Made by a program: the position numbers and the translations under genes. Shown here in pieces: positions 8,332 to 17,243 of a DNA stretch of 64,000 nt. The DNA is from Actinobacteria bacterium UBA2279 (GTDB taxonomy: Bacteria > Actinomycetota > Coriobacteriia > Anaerosomatales > Anaerosomataceae). The notes under the pieces were generated by a model. The model had not been told where the DNA came from and searched no databases. It saw only the letters and a program-made list of their open reading frames with translations. Each line of letters opens with the position of its first letter. Position 1 is the stretch's first letter. The stretch lies in contig DDWT01000033.1 in the NCBI GenBank assembly GCA_002347365.1, forward strand, positions 142,119-206,118, written 5' to 3'.

Positions 8332-9521
8332 GCTCGCGCCGACACGACCGCAAGACGGACGCGGAAGTCAACCAGACGGCTGCGGGCGAGGCGGACTATC
8401 CCCGCCGACGTACGCACACGGAGTCCGCGGCACCCACAGGCGGGTACCGGTCGTCGAAGCGGTCCTCGCGTTCGGGCAAGAAGGCGCGGCGCGCGGTGCG
8501 GACGGAGCAGCGCCGCTCCGACGTCAAGGAGAAGGCAAGCCGCACCGGGCAGAGTCTCGCCGCGATCGCGAGACGAGCTGGAACGGTCATGGCGTCGGTC
8601 GTTGCGGTGCTGCTCGTGCTCGTGCTGCTGGCGACTGGCATCAACGCGCTTGCACGATACCTCGCGAAACAGCAGTCGGTCGCAGAGACATCACCGGAGG
8701 CGCTGCGCGAGAAGGCCAAGGAGAACGTTCTCATCATCGGAGTGAACGGCAAGCAGGGTGCCGACTTCCTTGCGGTTCGTCTCGACGAGAAGGGCGGTCA
8801 GATCTTCGGGATCGCTGTCCCGGACGGCGCGTTCATGGAAGTGCCCGGTCAGGGTTTCGAACGGATCGGCGACAGCTACGGTGCGGGTCCAGAAGTGTCG
8901 CTGGCAGCGATATCGAACTACCTCTCAGTGCCCTTCGACAAGTACGTAGTGGTGGACAAAGACACATACCAAGAGGCGCTCACCAGCCAGTCACTCGCTC
9001 GTGTCATGGAACGTGTGGTCGCCACCAACCTTGCTGATGCCGATCGGGAGCGCATGGCCTCGTTCATGGGGACCACCTCCAGCGACAACGTTGCGTTGGT
9101 GCCGCTTCCGGTCAAGCCGATCAGTCTTGGCGACCAGACCTTCTTCGAGCCGCAACGCCAGGAAGTGGCCGAGTTGCTGCTGTCGTGGTGGGGCGTCAAG
9201 GTTGGCGCCGAGGACAACATCATCCGGGTGATCGTCTACAACGGTGCGGGCGTTCCCGGCATCGCCGGAGAGGCTGCGCAGGAGTTGATTCGCAACGGTA
9301 TGCGTGTGGTGGATACGAAGAACGCCGACCGTTTCGACTACAATGAGTCGCTCATCGTCGTCCAAGACGGTGAGCTCGCAAACGGTCAGCGAGTGAAAGA
9401 CATACTGCGCGTTGGCACTATTGTCGATCAGCCATCTGAACAGGATGTGGCTGATATCATCGTCATCATTGGATCTGACTACGTGCCAGCCGGTCCGGCT
9501 GATGCGTCGACTGGAGGGTGA
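8328..9521 (+). CDS. LCP-like (LytR-CpsA-Psr) protein with C-terminal LytR_C domain, degenerate active site
   Basis: A 397-residue membrane protein. It has a basic cytoplasmic N-terminus (1-80) and one TM helix at about 85-110. An LCP-like domain follows at about 128-240 (ENVLIIGVNGKQGADFLAV, then GIAVPDGAFMEVPGQGFERI). The LytR_C domain is at about 298-390 (VIVYNGAGVPGIAGEAAQ). Active LCP ligases carry Arg-containing motifs where this protein has GADF (from residue 144) and VPDGA instead of RSDT-like and IPRD-like sequences. It may therefore not transfer glycopolymers and could be a scaffold. It is co-transcribed with yqeK and rsfS. Confidence 0.78.
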   Translation: MSSRRHDRKTDAEVNQTAAGEADYPRRRTHTESAAPTGGYRSSKRSSRSGKKARRAVRTEQRRSDVKEKASRTGQSLAAIARRAGTVMASVVAVLLVLVLLATGINALARYLAKQQSVAETSPEALREKAKENVLIIGVNGKQGADFLAVRLDEKGGQIFGIAVPDGAFMEVPGQGFERIGDSYGAGPEVSLAAISNYLSVPFDKYVVVDKDTYQEALTSQSLARVMERVVATNLADADRERMASFMGTTSSDNVALVPLPVKPISLGDQTFFEPQRQEVAELLLSWWGVKVGAEDNIIRVIVYNGAGVPGIAGEAAQELIRNGMRVVDTKNADRFDYNESLIVVQDGELANGQRVKDILRVGTIVDQPSEQDVADIIVIIGSDYVPAGPADASTGG

Positions 9522-9928
9522 GTTTGCTGAATCCGAGAGAGTACGCAGTACTGGCAGCTGAGGCCGCCGCCGAGAAGAAGGCAGCCGACGTCGTGATCCT
9601 CGACGTGGCTGCGACGCTCGTGATCACCGAGTACTTCGTGCTCGCAACAGGAAACACCGATCGGCAGGTCCGCTCGATCGCCGAGGACGTCGAAGTCGCG
9701 CTGAAGGCCGCTGGCCGTCCCGCGATCGGTCGCGAGGGCGTACGGGAGGGGAAGTGGATCCTGCTCGACTTTGCGGATGTGGTGGTCCACGTGTTCCAGC
9801 CCGATGAGCGCGAGTTCTATCGCCTCGAGAAGCTGTGGTCTGACGCGCCTCGCGTTGAGCTTCCCGCTGATATCGCCAACATCTCTCAGGGTTCCGCTTC
9901 GGCCGTGGAGGCGGCAGACGAGTCGTGA
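9518..9928 (+). CDS. rsfS: Ribosome silencing factor RsfS
   Basis: A 136-residue protein of normal length. It binds uL14 on the 50S subunit and blocks subunit joining under starvation. Typical features are KKAADVVILDV, the ITEYFVLATGNTDRQV segment, and WILLDFADVVVHVF followed by REFYRLEKLW. The GTG start overlaps the previous stop (GTGA); a TTG at 9524 is a less likely alternative. It is the last gene of the nadD-yqeK-LCP-rsfS string, with EamA coupled behind it. Confidence 0.94.
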   Translation: MSLLNPREYAVLAAEAAAEKKAADVVILDVAATLVITEYFVLATGNTDRQVRSIAEDVEVALKAAGRPAIGREGVREGKWILLDFADVVVHVFQPDEREFYRLEKLWSDAPRVELPADIANISQGSASAVEAADES

Positions 9929-10860
9929 GGCTCTCGACCAGGCGTACATGGGTGACGCTCGCGCTAGTGGGTGTAGCGGCTGTCTGGGGCGGCACGTTCG
10001 TCATGGTCAAAGATGCCGTGTCCAGGTATCCCATCTACGGGTTTCTGGGGCTTCGCTTCCTGATAGCGGTGGTCGCATTCATCATCATGTTCCCGATGTC
10101 GTTCAAGCTCTTCAGACGCGGGACGGTGCGCGTAGGCGTCCTTGCCGGTCTGATGCTGTGCGTGGGGTACATCTTCCAGACATGGGGCCTGCAAGCGACA
10201 TCGGCCTCGAAGGCCGCCTTCATCACCGGCATGTTCGTCGTGATCACTCCCGCACTCCAGGCGCTGTTGCTGCGCAAACCGCCGAGGGCTACGACGGTCG
10301 CGGGCGTGGCGCTGGCTGTTGTCGGTCTGTGGCTGCTGTCCGGTGGTACGGATGGGGGATGGAACGTAGGTGATACGCGGACGCTGCTGTGCGCTGCCGC
10401 GTATTCTGCACACATGATCGTGCTTGGGGGCATGGGGCGCGAGCATGATGCCCGACCGCTCACGCTGGTACAGCTTACGACGGTCGCAGTGTTCTGTGGC
10501 AGCATCGCAGTGGTGATCGAGAGGCCGTCCCTCCCGTCGGATGCCGGTGTTTGGATCGCACTCGTCGTTACCGGAGTGTTCGCCTCGGCGGTGGCGTTCG
10601 CAGTCCAGACGTACGCGCAGAGGATCATATCTCCCACCAAGACGGCGCTCATCCTCATAATGGAGCCGGCCTTCGGCGGACTGTTCGGCTGGATCGCGGG
10701 CGAGAAGCTCGGTATCGGCGGCGTTGCCGGTGCTGCTCTCATCCTCGGCGGCATGGTGGTAGCGGAGCTTGTGGGGCCGCAGGTATCCGAGGAGGGACGC
10801 GTTGTTCTGGAGCCCACACTCGAGGGTCCTGCTGTGCCTGTGATCGAGCGTGATGAGTAG
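9925..10860 (+). CDS. EamA/DMT-family membrane transporter
   Basis: A 311-residue integral membrane protein with about ten hydrophobic helices in two halves. The first EamA repeat starts with VAAVWGGTFVMVKDA, the second near TLLCAAAYSAHMIVLG. GLRFLIAVVAF and PTKTALILIMEPAFGGLFGW are also typical of drug/metabolite-type exporters. The substrate cannot be told from sequence. The GTG start overlaps the rsfS stop, so it is probably read through from that operon. The C-terminal tail (about 285-311) is hydrophilic. Confidence 0.88.
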   Translation: MRLSTRRTWVTLALVGVAAVWGGTFVMVKDAVSRYPIYGFLGLRFLIAVVAFIIMFPMSFKLFRRGTVRVGVLAGLMLCVGYIFQTWGLQATSASKAAFITGMFVVITPALQALLLRKPPRATTVAGVALAVVGLWLLSGGTDGGWNVGDTRTLLCAAAYSAHMIVLGGMGREHDARPLTLVQLTTVAVFCGSIAVVIERPSLPSDAGVWIALVVTGVFASAVAFAVQTYAQRIISPTKTALILIMEPAFGGLFGWIAGEKLGIGGVAGAALILGGMVVAELVGPQVSEEGRVVLEPTLEGPAVPVIERDE

Positions 10861-10873
10861 CTGCCGGTCACGC

Positions 10874-10901
10874 TTGACCGCCGCAGAACGCCTGGTATAC
10901 T
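10874..10901 (+). promoter_or_regulatory. Promoter of the tRNA-Ala gene
   Basis: TTGACC at 10874-10879 and TATACT at 10896-10901, with a 16-bp spacer. The predicted start of transcription falls about 25 bp before the tRNA 5' end. Confidence 0.75.
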
Positions 10902-10933
10902 GACGCTTGCGCCTTTCGGGCGCCCAGCGATGT

Positions 10934-11009
10934 GGGGCCATAGCTCAGCTGGGAGAGCGCATGGCTGGCAGCCATGAGGTCAGGGGTTCGATCCCCCTTG
11001 GCTCCACCA
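10934..11009 (+). tRNA. tRNA-Ala (anticodon GGC)
   Basis: A 76-nt tRNA that folds completely. The acceptor GGGGCCA pairs with TGGCTCC (one G-U). The D arm follows as TAGCTCAGCTGGGAGAGC. The anticodon stem CATGG/CCATG encloses CTGGCAG with anticodon GGC. The T arm is AGGGG-TTCGATC-CCCCT. The discriminator A and the CCA end (11007-11009) are encoded. Confidence 0.97.
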
Positions 11010-11019
11010 AGAATATATG

Positions 11020-11048
11020 ACGCCCGTCGCGAAAACCGCGGCGGGCGT
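11020..11048 (+). terminator. Hairpin downstream of tRNA-Ala, probable terminator
   Basis: A 12-bp stem (11020-11031 with 11037-11048, one T-G pair) with loop AAAAC begins 10 bases after the tRNA. The T-tract that follows is weak, so termination efficiency is uncertain. Confidence 0.55.
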
Positions 11049-11108
11049 TCGTGCGTCATAGTGTGTGAATAGCGTGGTTGTGGAGGATGGGCAAGGGGGG
11101 TGTCGGTC

Positions 11109-11492
11109 ATGAGAAGGACTCTGCTGTTGATCGCGATGGCAGTGGCGCTGCTTGCGACGGGCTGCTCGGGCGCGGCGTCGGAGATCAAGGTCACGCAGGC
11201 CGATGATGGCGGCGAGGTCACGGTTGGGATCGGTCAGGTATTGGTGGTGGACCTCGAGGGCAACCCGAGCACCGGCTTCACATGGAGTGTCGCCGACAAG
11301 CCCGGGTTCCTGACTGCGATCGGAGAGCCGGACCTCAAGGCGGATGGCGACCTCGTGGGTGCATCAGGATCGCTCGAGCTGCGGTTCTCGGCTGACGAGC
11401 CCGGGCAAGGATCGCTCGAGCTGTGGTACGCGCGGCCGTGGGAGAGTGTGCAGCCTGAGCAGACGTTCCGCATCGACGTGACGTGCAGGTAG
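11109..11492 (+). CDS. Lipoprotein with chagasin-like (I42) protease-inhibitor domain
   Basis: A 127-residue exported lipoprotein. The signal peptide ends in lipobox LLATGC (Cys at about 19), so the protein should be anchored to the outer face of the membrane. The rest matches the chagasin/I42 cysteine-protease inhibitor fold: LEGNPSTGFTWSV, a SLELRFSADEPGQGSLELWY strand pair and RPW. I chose ATG 11109 because AAGGGGGG lies 8 nt upstream; GTG 11100 would be too close to it. It stands alone between tRNA-Ala and leuS. Its target protease is unknown. Confidence 0.82.
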   Translation: MRRTLLLIAMAVALLATGCSGAASEIKVTQADDGGEVTVGIGQVLVVDLEGNPSTGFTWSVADKPGFLTAIGEPDLKADGDLVGASGSLELRFSADEPGQGSLELWYARPWESVQPEQTFRIDVTCR

Positions 11493-11556
11493 GCGTCATT
11501 CTCGGCGGCATCGGCTACAATAGTCGGCACGTCTGATGAGCGCCGGGAGGCTATCT

Positions 11557-14085
11557 GTGATCCGACAGTACGAACCGCACGAGATCGAGGAGAAGTGGCA
11601 GGCGGTCTGGGATGCCGAGGGACTGTACTCGGTCACCGAAGACTCCAGCAGGCCGAAGAAGTACGTGCTCGAGATGTTCCCGTATCCCTCGGGCGACATC
11701 CACATGGGTCACGTGCGCAACTACTCCATCGGTGACGTGATCGCCCGCTACTTCACGATGCGGGGCATGAACGTGCTGCACCCCATCGGTTGGGACTCAT
11801 TCGGACTTCCTGCCGAGAACGCCGCGATAAAGAGCGACTCGCATCCGGCCACGTGGACGTACGCCAACATTGAGAAGCAGGCGGCATCGTTCCGCCGCAT
11901 GGGCTTCAGCTATGACTGGGACCGCCGACTGGCGAGCAGCGATGAGGAGTACTACCGCTGGGGCCAGTGGATATTCGTGAAGTTCTGGGAGCGCGGACTG
12001 GTGGAGCGTAAGAGCTCGCCGGTGAACTGGTGCCCAAGCTGCAAGACGGTGCTCGCCAATGAGCAGGTCATCAACGACGGCGTTTGCTGGCGCTGCAAAA
12101 GCATCGTGGAGAAGCGCGAGCTCGAGCAGTGGTACTTCAAGATCACCGAGTACGCACAGGAGCTGCTCGACGACCTGGACGCGCTGCCCGGCTGGCCCGA
12201 GCGCGTCAAGGCGATGCAGGCCAACTGGATCGGTCGCAGTGAAGGCGCGGAGGTCGAGTTCACGCTCTGCGATGAAGCGGGACAGCCTACCGCCGAGAAG
12301 ATCACCGTGTTCACCACTCGCCCCGACACTCTGTTCGGGTGCACGTTCTTCCTGTTGGCACCGGAGCATCCGCTCGTGCACGAGCTCGTGCACGACACCG
12401 TGTTCGCAGGTCCCGTATCAGACGTCATCGATCGGGCAGCGAAAGAGACCTCCATCGATCGATCTTCGACCGAGAGGGACAGAAACGGCGCCTTCACCGG
12501 CCGCTACGTGATCAACCCTGTCAACGGCGAGAAGGTGCCCGTGTGGGTTGCCGACTATGTGCTGATGGAGTACGGCACCGGTGCGGTGATGGCGGTGCCA
12601 TGCGGGGATCAGCGCGACTTCGAGTTCGCCCGGAAGTATGGCTTGCCGATACCGCCGGTCGTGGTGCCGAAAGACGATCCGCTCTACGAGCGTTTGAAGG
12701 ACGAAACGGAGCGCGTCGTCAGCGATGTCGACTGGGAGTCGGCGCATGCAGACGAAGGCATCATGGTGCAGTCCGGCTCGTTCACCGGTACGCCGACCGG
12801 CAAGCACGGCGAAGGTGTGACCAGGGTCATCGCGTGGCTCGAGGAACGCGGACATGGCCGTGCGTCCATCAACTTCCGCCTCCGGGACTGGCTCATCAGC
12901 CGTCAGCGCTACTGGGGCAACCCTATACCCGCGATCCACTGCCCTGTGTGTGGACTCGTGCCCGTCCCGGTGGAGCAGCTGCCGGTAGTCCTGCCGATGG
13001 ACGTCGATGTCACCAAAGGCGAGACGCTCGCCGACCATCCTGAGTTCTACACGACGACGTGTCCCGAGTGCGGGGGAGCGGCTCGCCGCGAGACCGATAC
13101 GATGGACACGTTCACGTGCTCAAGCTGGTACTACCTGCGCTACTGCGACGCACGCAACGATGACGCCATATGGGAGAAGGACAAGGCAGACTACTGGATG
13201 CCTGTCGATCAGTACATCGGCGGTATCGAGCATGCGATCTTGCACCTGCTCTACTCGCGCTTCTTCACGAAGGTCTTCCGCGATATGGGCCTCGTGGAGT
13301 TCGCCGAGCCGTTCACCAACCTGCTGACGCAGGGCATGGTCAAGCTGGATGGTCACACGATGAGCAAGTCACGCGGCAACGTCGTAGCGCCGGAGCTGAT
13401 GATCGAGCGCTACGGCGCTGACGCGCTTCGCGCATACATCTTGTTCATGGCGCCGCCGGACAAAGACCTGGAGTGGAGCCAAGAGGGTCTCGAAGGGATG
13501 TATCGCTTCCTCAGCCGTGTGTGGCGCTACGTTGCGCAGACTGCCGAGGCGTCACCGCTCGGCGAGACGGATCCCGGTGAGGGTGCTCAGGCGCTGCGTC
13601 GTGAACGGCACCGTGTCGTGGGCAAGGTGGAAGAGGACATCGAGCGTTTCCAATTCAACACCGCTCTTTCCGCTGTCATGGAGTTGCTCAACACCGCAAC
13701 AGACTACCGTCGAGCTGCAAGTCAGGAGCAGCGAGATGTGGCCCTGGAGCGAGAGGTCGCGGAGACACTCGTGCTGTTGCTTGCGCCATACGTCCCGCAT
13801 ATGGCCGAAGAGCTATGGCGTGAAGTGCTTGGGCACGATGGTTCGGTGCACCGGGAGTCCTGGCCGAGCTGGGACGCCGCCGCAGCCGCCGCCGAGGAGA
13901 TCGAAGTCGTGGTGCAGGTGAACGGGAAGGTCCGTGCGCGCCTCATCGTGGCTGCCGATGCCCCGGAGGAGTCGGTTCGTGAGGCAGCACTGATATCGCC
14001 GAAGGTCATTGAGCACATCGCGGGGAAGACCGTTCGCAAGGTCGTGATCGTTCCCGGCAAACTGGTCAGCATCGTGGCCACCTGA
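11557..14085 (+). CDS. leuS: Leucyl-tRNA synthetase
   Basis: An 842-residue class I synthetase. The HIGH-type motif is in [16 protein letters not shown] and the KMSKS-type motif is TMSKSRGN. The CP1 editing domain holds [14 protein letters not shown] and the C-terminal domain carries [12 protein letters not shown] chose GTG 11557 because GGGAGG lies exactly 6 nt upstream and [14 protein letters not shown] matches the family start. The in-frame ATG 11536 has no Shine-Dalgarno. A TACAAT box at 11515-11520 may be its -10 element. No T-box leader is visible. Confidence 0.96.
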   Translation: MIRQYEPHEIEEKWQAVWDAEGLYSVTEDSSRPKKYVLEMFPYPSGDIHMGHVRNYSIGDVIARYFTMRGMNVLHPIGWDSFGLPAENAAIKSDSHPATWTYANIEKQAASFRRMGFSYDWDRRLASSDEEYYRWGQWIFVKFWERGLVERKSSPVNWCPSCKTVLANEQVINDGVCWRCKSIVEKRELEQWYFKITEYAQELLDDLDALPGWPERVKAMQANWIGRSEGAEVEFTLCDEAGQPTAEKITVFTTRPDTLFGCTFFLLAPEHPLVHELVHDTVFAGPVSDVIDRAAKETSIDRSSTERDRNGAFTGRYVINPVNGEKVPVWVADYVLMEYGTGAVMAVPCGDQRDFEFARKYGLPIPPVVVPKDDPLYERLKDETERVVSDVDWESAHADEGIMVQSGSFTGTPTGKHGEGVTRVIAWLEERGHGRASINFRLRDWLISRQRYWGNPIPAIHCPVCGLVPVPVEQLPVVLPMDVDVTKGETLADHPEFYTTTCPECGGAARRETDTMDTFTCSSWYYLRYCDARNDDAIWEKDKADYWMPVDQYIGGIEHAILHLLYSRFFTKVFRDMGLVEFAEPFTNLLTQGMVKLDGHTMSKSRGNVVAPELMIERYGADALRAYILFMAPPDKDLEWSQEGLEGMYRFLSRVWRYVAQTAEASPLGETDPGEGAQALRRERHRVVGKVEEDIERFQFNTALSAVMELLNTATDYRRAASQEQRDVALEREVAETLVLLLAPYVPHMAEELWREVLGHDGSVHRESWPSWDAAAAAAEEIEVVVQVNGKVRARLIVAADAPEESVREAALISPKVIEHIAGKTVRKVVIVPGKLVSIVAT

Positions 14086-14155
14086 GCCCGGAGAGCAGTA
14101 TGACTTTGGCACGTCTTTGGTAAGACCCGACCTGTAGTCTCTATGTGAAGTCCCG

Positions 14156-14185
14156 ACGCCCCCTCCGTCACGACGGAGGGGGCGT
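14156..14185 (+). terminator. Perfect 13-bp hairpin between leuS and comEA
   Basis: ACGCCCCCTCCGT (14156-14168) pairs perfectly with 14173-14185 around a CACG loop. It lies 70 bp after the leuS stop and could terminate leuS transcription, though no T-tract follows. Its 3' arm contains the GGAGG that is the best Shine-Dalgarno for comEA. It could therefore also mask comEA translation. Confidence 0.6.
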
Positions 14186-14186
14186 T

Positions 14187-14852
14187 GTGCATTCCGAGAT
14201 GCACGAACTGGCGAACGATCTTCTTGCGCGCGCTGGGCTGACGGGAGTGAAGCGGGCTGTGGTGGTCGCAGCAGCAGTTCTTGCTGCGGTTGTGATCGCG
14301 TACTCGCTCGTGCGTTCCGGGACAGCGCCGCCTGTCGAATTCGTATCCGCTGAATCCGAGATGGCGGAGGCGGAAGATCCTGCTCAGGCCGAGAGCGTGC
14401 CGGCCGTGACAGTGGTGATACACGTCGCCGGAGCGGTATCCGCACCCGGAGTCTATGAACTGCCAGATGGCGCACGGGTGAACGATGCGCTCAAAGCTGC
14501 AGGCGGTGCACTGGGAAGTGCCGCGGTCGACACTCTGAACCTTGCCCGGATTCTTACGGACGGGGAGCAGGTGTACGTGCCCACGCAGGACGAGATCGCC
14601 GAGGGAGCTGCGGGGCCGGGAATGTCGGCTGCAGCCGCGCCATCGAGTGGCGCTGCCGGGGTGGTGAACCTCAACACCGCGTCGGTTGCAGAGTTGGACG
14701 CTTTGCCGGGCATCGGACCGTCCACGGCGCAGAAGATCGTCGATGACCGTGCGGCAAACGGCCCGTTCGGCACGGTGGACGACCTGATGCGCGTCAGCGG
14801 TATCGGTGCCGCGAAGCTGGACTCACTGCGCGAGTACGTGACGGTCAAATGA
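14187..14852 (+). CDS. comEA: ComEA-family DNA-binding competence protein
   Basis: A protein of about 221 residues. It has an N-terminal membrane anchor (about 23-45) and then a SLBB domain (VVIHVAGAVSAPGVYELPDG, about 85-140). Two helix-hairpin-helix motifs close it (VVNLNTASVAELDALPGIG, then LMRVSGIGAAKLDSL). ComEA binds incoming DNA outside the membrane and hands it to ComEC, which is the next gene (ATGA overlap). I chose GTG 14187, with GGAGG 7 nt upstream. The frame is open from GTG 14145 and also has ATG 14199. Confidence 0.88.
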   Translation: MHSEMHELANDLLARAGLTGVKRAVVVAAAVLAAVVIAYSLVRSGTAPPVEFVSAESEMAEAEDPAQAESVPAVTVVIHVAGAVSAPGVYELPDGARVNDALKAAGGALGSAAVDTLNLARILTDGEQVYVPTQDEIAEGAAGPGMSAAAAPSSGAAGVVNLNTASVAELDALPGIGPSTAQKIVDDRAANGPFGTVDDLMRVSGIGAAKLDSLREYVTVK

Positions 14853-17224
14853 CCGTTGCCGAGTGTCGCCGTCCGACGATACCGCCCATCGCGTGGTTGG
14901 CCGTGGCTGCGTGGTGCGGAAGCGTGGCGGGCGAGTCACTGTGGTGGGCATCTCGAACACACGGGAGAGTGGAGACGTCGTTGGTCGGCGCGGCCCTGGC
15001 ATTCGGCATCATTCTCCTCACGGCAGCGCGGCGCTCGAGGTACCGTCCTGTAGCGGCGCTGGTCGTTTGCGGCGTCGTGTTCGGTGCCGCGCTCTCCGGG
15101 ATTCAAGGCGCGCGATGCGACAGTGTTTCCCGCGTACTGCAAGACGCGGGTGCTCGGGAGTGGACGGGGAAGGTAGCCGCAGATCCGAAAGAGGGCGCCT
15201 ACGGAGCCCGCGTCAATGTCGCGCTCGTTGGACCGCCATGCGACGGGGTGGTGGCTTCCGTCCGCTGGCCGGCGTCGGCACACGAGCCTGAGATCGGACA
15301 GGCGGTACGCTTCAGGGCGATTCTTGAACCTGCGGTGGCTGATGAGGTGTATGGCCGGGAGAACGTCCGAGCGGGCGTGATGGCGTCAGGCAACGCCTGG
15401 GTGGCAGATACCGTCGGCTGGCCCACCGACGTGAGCGGTAGACTGTCGCGTTGGCGCGCCCGAGCTAATGCGAGTCTGGCCGAGGATGACGGGTCCGGTG
15501 TCGCACTGTTGCGAGGGATCGCGCTGGGCGACCGAAGAGCGCTGGGCGGCAGCGCTGTGGAGCAGGACTTCCGGGTCCTGGGGCTCTCGCATGTGCTTGC
15601 TGTCTCAGGGATGCACCTCGGACTGATGTGCGCACTGGCGTTTGGCGTGAGCAGGCTGCTGCGGCTGCCCCGAAGAGTGGGTCTTTTGGTAGCGGTTGTC
15701 GTCGGGACATGTTTCGTTCTGGTGACCGGTGCGCCCACTTCGGCGGTACGTGCCCTGCTGATGGTGTGCGTGGGGGCGACGGCCGAGGCGATCGGCGTAC
15801 GTCGCGACGGGATCGGCAGTCTGGCAGCCGCAGTGATAGCGCTGGTCGCCGCGTCTCCGTGGGGCGTGTTCTCGCTGGGTCTCCAGCTTTCGGTGCTGGC
15901 TGTCGCCGGGCTTCTGCTATACGGACGCCTGGCGTCTGCGTGGGCAGCTAGCGGCGCCGGCCGGTTTGCGCGGCCGGCGGAGTTGATGTCACTTACGATC
16001 GTCGCTCAGGTAATCACCGCACCGGTGACAACACCCGCATTCGGCATGTTCTCGATACTCGCTCCTTTGGCCAATGCGATCGTCTTGCCGTGTCTGCCTC
16101 TGGCACTCTCCGCGGGCGTGTTCGGTCTACTGCTGAAGAGTGGACCAGCGGGTGGGATAGGACATGCGGCGATCTTCGTGGCCGAGACGACGCTGGCTGT
16201 ACTGGCGTGGATCGTGGCGCGTGTTGCCGCTCTTCCGGGCGCTGCGGTGATGATGGGCGGAAGCGCCGCATCGCTCGGCGCCGTGATAGTGGTACTCGGC
16301 GTTGGGGTGTGGATCTGGTGGCCCGTTCCCGATAGTGAACGGAGTGCTCGGGTTGTGATCTGCGCCGCGGGTGCGCTGCTTGTCATCGTTGCGGTTGGTG
16401 CACCGGTCGGCCGGGGAGCGAGCATCACGGTGTGCGATGTGGGGCAGGGCGACGCCGTGCTCGTGCGCGATCACGGGCGGACGCTGCTGGTGGATGCCGG
16501 CGCCGACGAGACCTCCCTGCGTGAGGCGTTGGCTCGCGCGGGGGTACGACGGCTCGACGCCATCGTTCTCACACACGCTCACGATGACCATACAGGCGGG
16601 CTCGAGGGACTCACAGGAGTCGTTCAGGTCGGATGGGTCGGACTGCCGGCAACGATCGAGGAGCGTGCCCGCAGCGACCTGGAGATCATCATCCATCGAT
16701 TGACGCCTCGTGGCCGTGTCCAGGTGCGCACACTGCGCGTCGGCGACTCGTTCACGCTGGGCGCCTCCAGAGTGGAAGTCCTGTGGCCGGAAGCGGAACA
16801 CCCGGTCTCGGACAACACGAACGACACGAGCGTCGTGCTGGCTATACATCGCGGGACATTCGATGCAGTTCTGACCGGCGATGCCGAGGGACCGGTGCAG
16901 GAGGCTCTGGCGGCAGCGGGAGCGCTCGAGGACATCGAGGTGCTCAAGGTCCCCCATCACGGGAGCGAGAACGGACTCACTCAGGTCGGACTCGCGTCGT
17001 GGAGACCTGAAGTGGCGGTGATCAGCGTCGGTGAGGGGAATCGCTTTGGGCACCCGCACGACTCAGCACTCGAGATGTTGATGTCGAGCGGTGCGCGAGT
17101 GTACCGCACCGATCAAGAGGGTGATGTGACCATTGAAGTCGGGGAGCGTGGATTCCGTGTGACGACCCAGCGCGTGTGCGAGAATGTGGTGCACAGTCGC
17201 GCGAGTATGCGTGCATCACCGTAG
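14849..17224 (+). CDS. comEC: ComEC/Rec2 DNA-uptake channel
   Basis: A 791-residue membrane protein. N-terminal TM helices and a DUF4131-like region come first (about 1-190). The competence channel domain follows, with LGLSHVLAVSGMHLGLM (about 245-265) and many TM helices to about 510. A C-terminal metallo-beta-lactamase-like domain holds CDVGQGDAVLV and THAHDDHTGGL. ComEC moves single-stranded DNA across the membrane, and the C-terminal domain may degrade the other strand. It is coupled to comEA by ATGA. With comEA it suggests transformability, but no comG or comF genes are in the window. Confidence 0.93.
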   Translation: MTVAECRRPTIPPIAWLAVAAWCGSVAGESLWWASRTHGRVETSLVGAALAFGIILLTAARRSRYRPVAALVVCGVVFGAALSGIQGARCDSVSRVLQDAGAREWTGKVAADPKEGAYGARVNVALVGPPCDGVVASVRWPASAHEPEIGQAVRFRAILEPAVADEVYGRENVRAGVMASGNAWVADTVGWPTDVSGRLSRWRARANASLAEDDGSGVALLRGIALGDRRALGGSAVEQDFRVLGLSHVLAVSGMHLGLMCALAFGVSRLLRLPRRVGLLVAVVVGTCFVLVTGAPTSAVRALLMVCVGATAEAIGVRRDGIGSLAAAVIALVAASPWGVFSLGLQLSVLAVAGLLLYGRLASAWAASGAGRFARPAELMSLTIVAQVITAPVTTPAFGMFSILAPLANAIVLPCLPLALSAGVFGLLLKSGPAGGIGHAAIFVAETTLAVLAWIVARVAALPGAAVMMGGSAASLGAVIVVLGVGVWIWWPVPDSERSARVVICAAGALLVIVAVGAPVGRGASITVCDVGQGDAVLVRDHGRTLLVDAGADETSLREALARAGVRRLDAIVLTHAHDDHTGGLEGLTGVVQVGWVGLPATIEERARSDLEIIIHRLTPRGRVQVRTLRVGDSFTLGASRVEVLWPEAEHPVSDNTNDTSVVLAIHRGTFDAVLTGDAEGPVQEALAAAGALEDIEVLKVPHHGSENGLTQVGLASWRPEVAVISVGEGNRFGHPHDSALEMLMSSGARVYRTDQEGDVTIEVGERGFRVTTQRVCENVVHSRASMRASP

Positions 17225-17243
17225 GCAAGCGACCGGAGTACAT

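Noticed and set aside
10934..11009. tRNA-Ala as an integration site of a mobile element
   Set aside because: No duplicated tRNA 3' end, integrase or foreign gene block follows it. Ordinary genes flank it on both sides.
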